A DNA stretch of 64,000 nt from Saccharospirillum sp039982735. GTDB taxonomy: Bacteria > Pseudomonadota > Gammaproteobacteria > Pseudomonadales > Natronospirillaceae. Position numbers and translations under genes: made by a program. The stretch is taken from assembly GCF_039982735.1 (NCBI RefSeq), contig NZ_JBDWXV010000001.1, forward strand, positions 1 to 64,000. The letters are read 5' to 3'. A model generated the notes under the pieces. It ran no database searches and was not told where the DNA came from. It saw only the letters and a list, made by a program, of their open reading frames with translations. Positions 61,667 to 64,000 of this stretch are shown here, piece after piece (the stretch's first letter is position 1; each line of letters opens with the position of its first letter).

Positions 61667-63040
61667 ATGAATCGATTATTGATCCTGTTGATCCTTTTTG
61701 GCAGCCAGATTGGCCTTTCGGATTTCCTGTTATTGCCTGTGTATGCGGCACGGTATGGGGAACTGACCTTTCTGGCGCTTTACGCCATCTTTAAACTGGT
61801 GATCGTACTGCCGCTGCTTCATGCAGAGCTCGTGGCCGGGCGTCATTACCGTATTACGCCCTTTGAGTGGGTGCAAACGGGTCGGCTGGGCCCGCTGGCA
61901 CCGGTGGTGTTGAGTGCGCTGGTGCTGGCCGTTATCTGCGTCGTAGCGCTGACATTGCACAACGCCAGCTGGACACTCGCCATCACCAGCGACGCCCTGC
62001 GCGGTGGCTTGACCGACTTCGACGGGCTCGACCGCATACTGTACTGGTATGAACTGGGGGCCGACCAGGTGCACCTGTCGCGCTGGATCGTGCTGCAAGT
62101 GGGTATTCTCGCCGTGCTGGCCTGGTTTGCCTGGTATGGAATGGCCTTCGCATACGCCGTCGCGTTACCGCTGTGTCTGTTGTTCATCATTTTGCAAATT
62201 CCCCAATCCGGCGCCCTGCTCGATGCCTGGAGCTGGGGAGAAGTGACCGCCGAAGGCGTGCAGCAGGCACTGAAATACGCCCTGTTGTCATCGGTTGCCG
62301 GTTTTCTGGTGTGGTATCTGGTCGGTACCCGGCTGCCACAAAGCCTGCCCACCGGGTACTGGGTGCTTTCGGTGCAATTATTTGATTTGTGGCTCGGTTT
62401 ATCGATTGTCTCGGCTGTTTTTCCGGGCCTTACCATTATTCCCGCTTCCAGTGGCGATGCTGGCCTAGTGCTGCAGGGGTTGGTTGAACAAATCGCCAGA
62501 GGGGGTGACGGGGTCACCCAGTTACGGCTGTTCATGCTGGTGGCCGCCGTGATTGGCATGCTGAGCAGCGTACCGCTGTTGCTGCTGATCAGCCTGAGTG
62601 GCAGTGGTCAAACCCGGCGAGGTGGCCTGCTGCTGGCTTTGCTAGCGGCGGCCCTGCTGGCACTGGTGCTGATGGTGTCGGTGCAAGTCGAATCAGCGCT
62701 GACCTGGCGTGGCCAGCCGTTCTCTGAACTGCTCAGCGGCTTCAGTTATTCACTGGTGGTACCATTGGTGGCGCTGATGATTTCCTGGGGGGTAGGCTGG
62801 CATTTACCGCCCAACCAGGTGTTGAAACAAGTTAATCCCCGGGTTGGCGGGCGCTACCTGGCGTGGCGTGCCTCACTCAAATTTGTGATCCCGGCGGCGC
62901 TTGCGTTAACATTTACCCGCGATTCGCTGGGCTTGAGTGGTGCCGGCCTGTCCGAGATTCTCAGTGTTATCGCACTGCTGGCGGTACTGCTGCAGCTGGC
63001 CCGCTGGATCCGCCGCCAGGCTATTTACCCGCTGGATTGA
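61667..63040 (+). CDS. Polytopic membrane protein, divergent neurotransmitter:sodium-symporter-like
   Basis: 457 residues with 11 or 12 predicted membrane helices. TM1-TM2 (SQIGLSDFLLLPVYAARYGELTF, LALYAIFKLVIVLPLLHAEL) follow the layout of the NSS family, where the unwound TM1 normally reads GLGNIWRFPY and TM2 ends GIPLLLLE. The sodium and substrate residues of TM1 are largely replaced. A loop IPASSGDAGLVLQGLVEQIA lies mid-protein. Substrate unknown. The ATG lacks a strong ribosome site. ratA follows 64 bases later on the same strand. Confidence 0.55.
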   Translation: MNRLLILLILFGSQIGLSDFLLLPVYAARYGELTFLALYAIFKLVIVLPLLHAELVAGRHYRITPFEWVQTGRLGPLAPVVLSALVLAVICVVALTLHNASWTLAITSDALRGGLTDFDGLDRILYWYELGADQVHLSRWIVLQVGILAVLAWFAWYGMAFAYAVALPLCLLFIILQIPQSGALLDAWSWGEVTAEGVQQALKYALLSSVAGFLVWYLVGTRLPQSLPTGYWVLSVQLFDLWLGLSIVSAVFPGLTIIPASSGDAGLVLQGLVEQIARGGDGVTQLRLFMLVAAVIGMLSSVPLLLLISLSGSGQTRRGGLLLALLAAALLALVLMVSVQVESALTWRGQPFSELLSGFSYSLVVPLVALMISWGVGWHLPPNQVLKQVNPRVGGRYLAWRASLKFVIPAALALTFTRDSLGLSGAGLSEILSVIALLAVLLQLARWIRRQAIYPLD

Positions 63041-63104
63041 TCGGCTCAGGTGGGCCAATAATCTGGGTTGATGCCGCCTTACACACATTCACTTGCAGGT
63101 TTTC

Positions 63105-63536
63105 ATGACCGACATTCACCGTTCTGCCCTGTTGCCGCATTCAGCGGAAACCCTCTATGACCTGATTAACGATGTCGCTTCCTATCCGGCGTTTCTCGAC
63201 GGGGTGGTTGCTGCCGATGTCGTAGAGGCTTCAGAGCATCATATGGTCGGGCGAATGGTGGTGCGCAAGGCAGGCATCGAGCGGACGCTCATCACCCGGA
63301 ACCGGTTGGAGCGGCCACATCGCATTGAATTGAATCTGGAAAAAGGGCCGTTGAAGTCTCTGCACGGTGTCTGGACCATTAAGCCTCTGGGCGATGATGG
63401 GTGCCGGGTAACGCTGGATTTGAACTTTGAGACCGATGGCCGGCTGGCGGCCTTTGCCTTTGGGCAAATCTTCAGGCAAGTCGCAGACCGCATGGTGGAC
63501 GCCTTCGTGCGCCGGGCACAGCAACTCTACGGGTAA
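63105..63536 (+). CDS. ratA: RatA / Coq10-type START-domain protein
   Basis: 143 residues from the ATG at 63105. Polyketide-cyclase/START fold: RSALLPHSAETLYDLINDVA, SYPAFLDGVVAADVV, MVVRKAGIERTLITRN, LKSLHGVWTIKPLGDDGCRV and LDLNFETDGRLAAFAFGQIF. The family includes E. coli RatA (reported as a ribosome-association toxin) and the ubiquinone-chaperone Coq10. Paired with ratB, as in most gammaproteobacteria, it is more likely a housekeeping gene than a plasmid-type toxin. Confidence 0.88.
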   Translation: MTDIHRSALLPHSAETLYDLINDVASYPAFLDGVVAADVVEASEHHMVGRMVVRKAGIERTLITRNRLERPHRIELNLEKGPLKSLHGVWTIKPLGDDGCRVTLDLNFETDGRLAAFAFGQIFRQVADRMVDAFVRRAQQLYG

Positions 63537-63551
63537 AGGCAAGTTTTCTGT

Positions 63552-63863
63552 ATGGACATGATCAAAGTAGAAGTGGCCTACGCTACGCCGGAAAAACAAC
63601 GCATCATCGAGGTGGAGGTTCCGGTGGGCACCACGGTAGCCGAAGCCGTTCGTCAGAGTGGGATGGAGCGGGAGTTTCCGGAGCTATCGCTGGAAGGCAT
63701 GCCAATGGGGGTGTTTGGTCGAAAGGTACCCAAGCCAGATAGCGAAGAGCTGTATGCAGGAGACAGGGTAGAGCTGTATCGTCCGTTGCTGATCGACCCC
63801 AAGCAGGCCCGCTTGAACCGGGCCGCCAAAGCCAAACAGGATGCCGCTGGCGAGAACCTCTAG
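63552..63863 (+). CDS. ratB: RatB / RnfH-family ubiquitin-like fold protein
   Basis: 103 residues starting 15 bases after ratA. Beta-grasp pattern: IKVEVAYATPEKQRIIEVEV, GTTVAEAVRQSGMEREFPEL, MGVFGRKVPKPDSEELYAGD and VELYRPLLIDPKQARLNRAA, the last strongly conserved in RnfH. Exact role is unsettled. It is convergent with the bamE-like gene 20 bases away. Confidence 0.9.
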   Translation: MDMIKVEVAYATPEKQRIIEVEVPVGTTVAEAVRQSGMEREFPELSLEGMPMGVFGRKVPKPDSEELYAGDRVELYRPLLIDPKQARLNRAAKAKQDAAGENL

Positions 63864-63883
63864 TCTGTGACCGTGCACTAGCG

Positions 63884-64000
63884 TCAGCTGCGGCTGATGC
63901 GTGCCACGCTGCTGCCTTCGAATTCCACGGTTACCGTGCGGTATTCGCCTTCTTCGTCCAGAATGGGGTACACCCAGCGGTTCTGGGGTTTTTCGCCCGT
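63884..64000 (-). CDS. bamE: C-terminal end of a probable BamE/SmpA lipoprotein, cut by window edge
   Basis: 38 residues before the stop are visible: GEKPQNRWVYPILDEEGEYR followed by TVTVEFEGSSVARISRS. NRWxY and a closing strand of the form TVTVxFxxxxVxxI match the end of BamE, a member of the outer-membrane barrel assembly complex. Convergent placement next to ratB is the usual gammaproteobacterial arrangement. The N-terminal lipobox is outside the window, so the call leans on context. Confidence 0.6.
   Translation of the reverse strand, partial: TGEKPQNRWVYPILDEEGEYRTVTVEFEGSSVARISRS

Noticed and set aside
63105..63863. ratA-ratB as an accessory toxin-antitoxin system
   Set aside because: The pair is a conserved chromosomal neighbour of bamE/smpB in gammaproteobacteria and RatA belongs to the Coq10/START family, so a housekeeping role is more likely.
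1..64000. CRISPR arrays, tRNA or rRNA genes, prophage
   Set aside because: No evenly spaced direct repeats, cloverleaf tRNA sequences, rRNA motifs or phage structural genes were found on reading.

Overview
The window reads as a marine-type gammaproteobacterial chromosome (Oceanospirillales/Saccharospirillum-Reinekea-like is my guess from gene content and style). Support comes from a Pseudomonas-type two-subunit pyruvate carboxylase with its LysR regulator, ratA-ratB next to a convergent bamE-like end, ilvD, fdhD, many small outer-membrane barrels and lipoproteins, and moderately high GC after about 9.5 kb. No rRNA, tRNA, CRISPR array or prophage was seen.

Layout. (1) 1-11.7 kb is an accessory stretch with lower GC. 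It holds the edge of an IS3-family element, isolated single genes (a Sel1/thioredoxin-fold fusion, DUF3455, a Crp/Fnr-type regulator, small exported and membrane proteins, an ASPM/HYDIN-repeat lipoprotein, an AraC regulator), at least two decayed gene ends, and several short palindromic repeats between the genes. (2) 11.7-24.6 kb holds a two-module PKD/BspA-like (DUF285) lipoprotein, the pycA-pycB/pycR pyruvate carboxylase locus, a 5'-truncated VIT/CCC1 iron-transporter relic, a DUF4331 protein with a small lipoprotein, an NYN nuclease-like gene and an AraC regulator. (3) 24.9-34.9 kb is a translationally coupled, Fur-box-headed NIS siderophore operon. It has three IucA/IucC synthetases, a PLP decarboxylase, an MFS exporter and an iron-siderophore binding protein, in the order of the achromobactin cluster but lacking its aminotransferase and aldolase genes. 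A terminator and an RraA-like gene follow. (4) 35-44.4 kb is housekeeping and mixed: a chemoreceptor, outer-membrane barrels, methionine gamma-lyase, ilvD, a secondary map coupled to a ParD-like gene with a palindromic operator, and fdhD.

(5) 44.6-59.3 kb is a complete-looking aerobic CoA-dependent 2-aminobenzoate (anthranilate) catabolic cluster: LIV-type ABC importer, 2-aminobenzoate-CoA ligase, 2-aminobenzoyl-CoA monooxygenase/reductase, SDR, enoyl-CoA hydratase, acyl-CoA dehydrogenase, thioesterase, RidA and a MarR regulator with a 26-bp operator candidate. A divergent kynurenine-formamidase-like hydrolase suggests the substrate comes from tryptophan. (6) 59.4-64 kb carries an orphan amino-acid binding protein, a PQQ-type aldose dehydrogenase, a divergent NSS-like transporter, ratA, ratB and the 3' end of a bamE-like gene.

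The most unusual signal is a family of six intergenic repeats (44.5, 50.2, 52.2, 57.9, 58.3 and 61.5 kb). Each is a potential three-way-junction fold. The outer and inner stems differ in sequence between copies but stay base-paired, while junction and loop sequences (GGGGTCGGCGTGAA, TCCAT loops, GACT-A/T-CCCC) are conserved. They sit in the long intercistronic gaps of the anthranilate cluster and at its borders.
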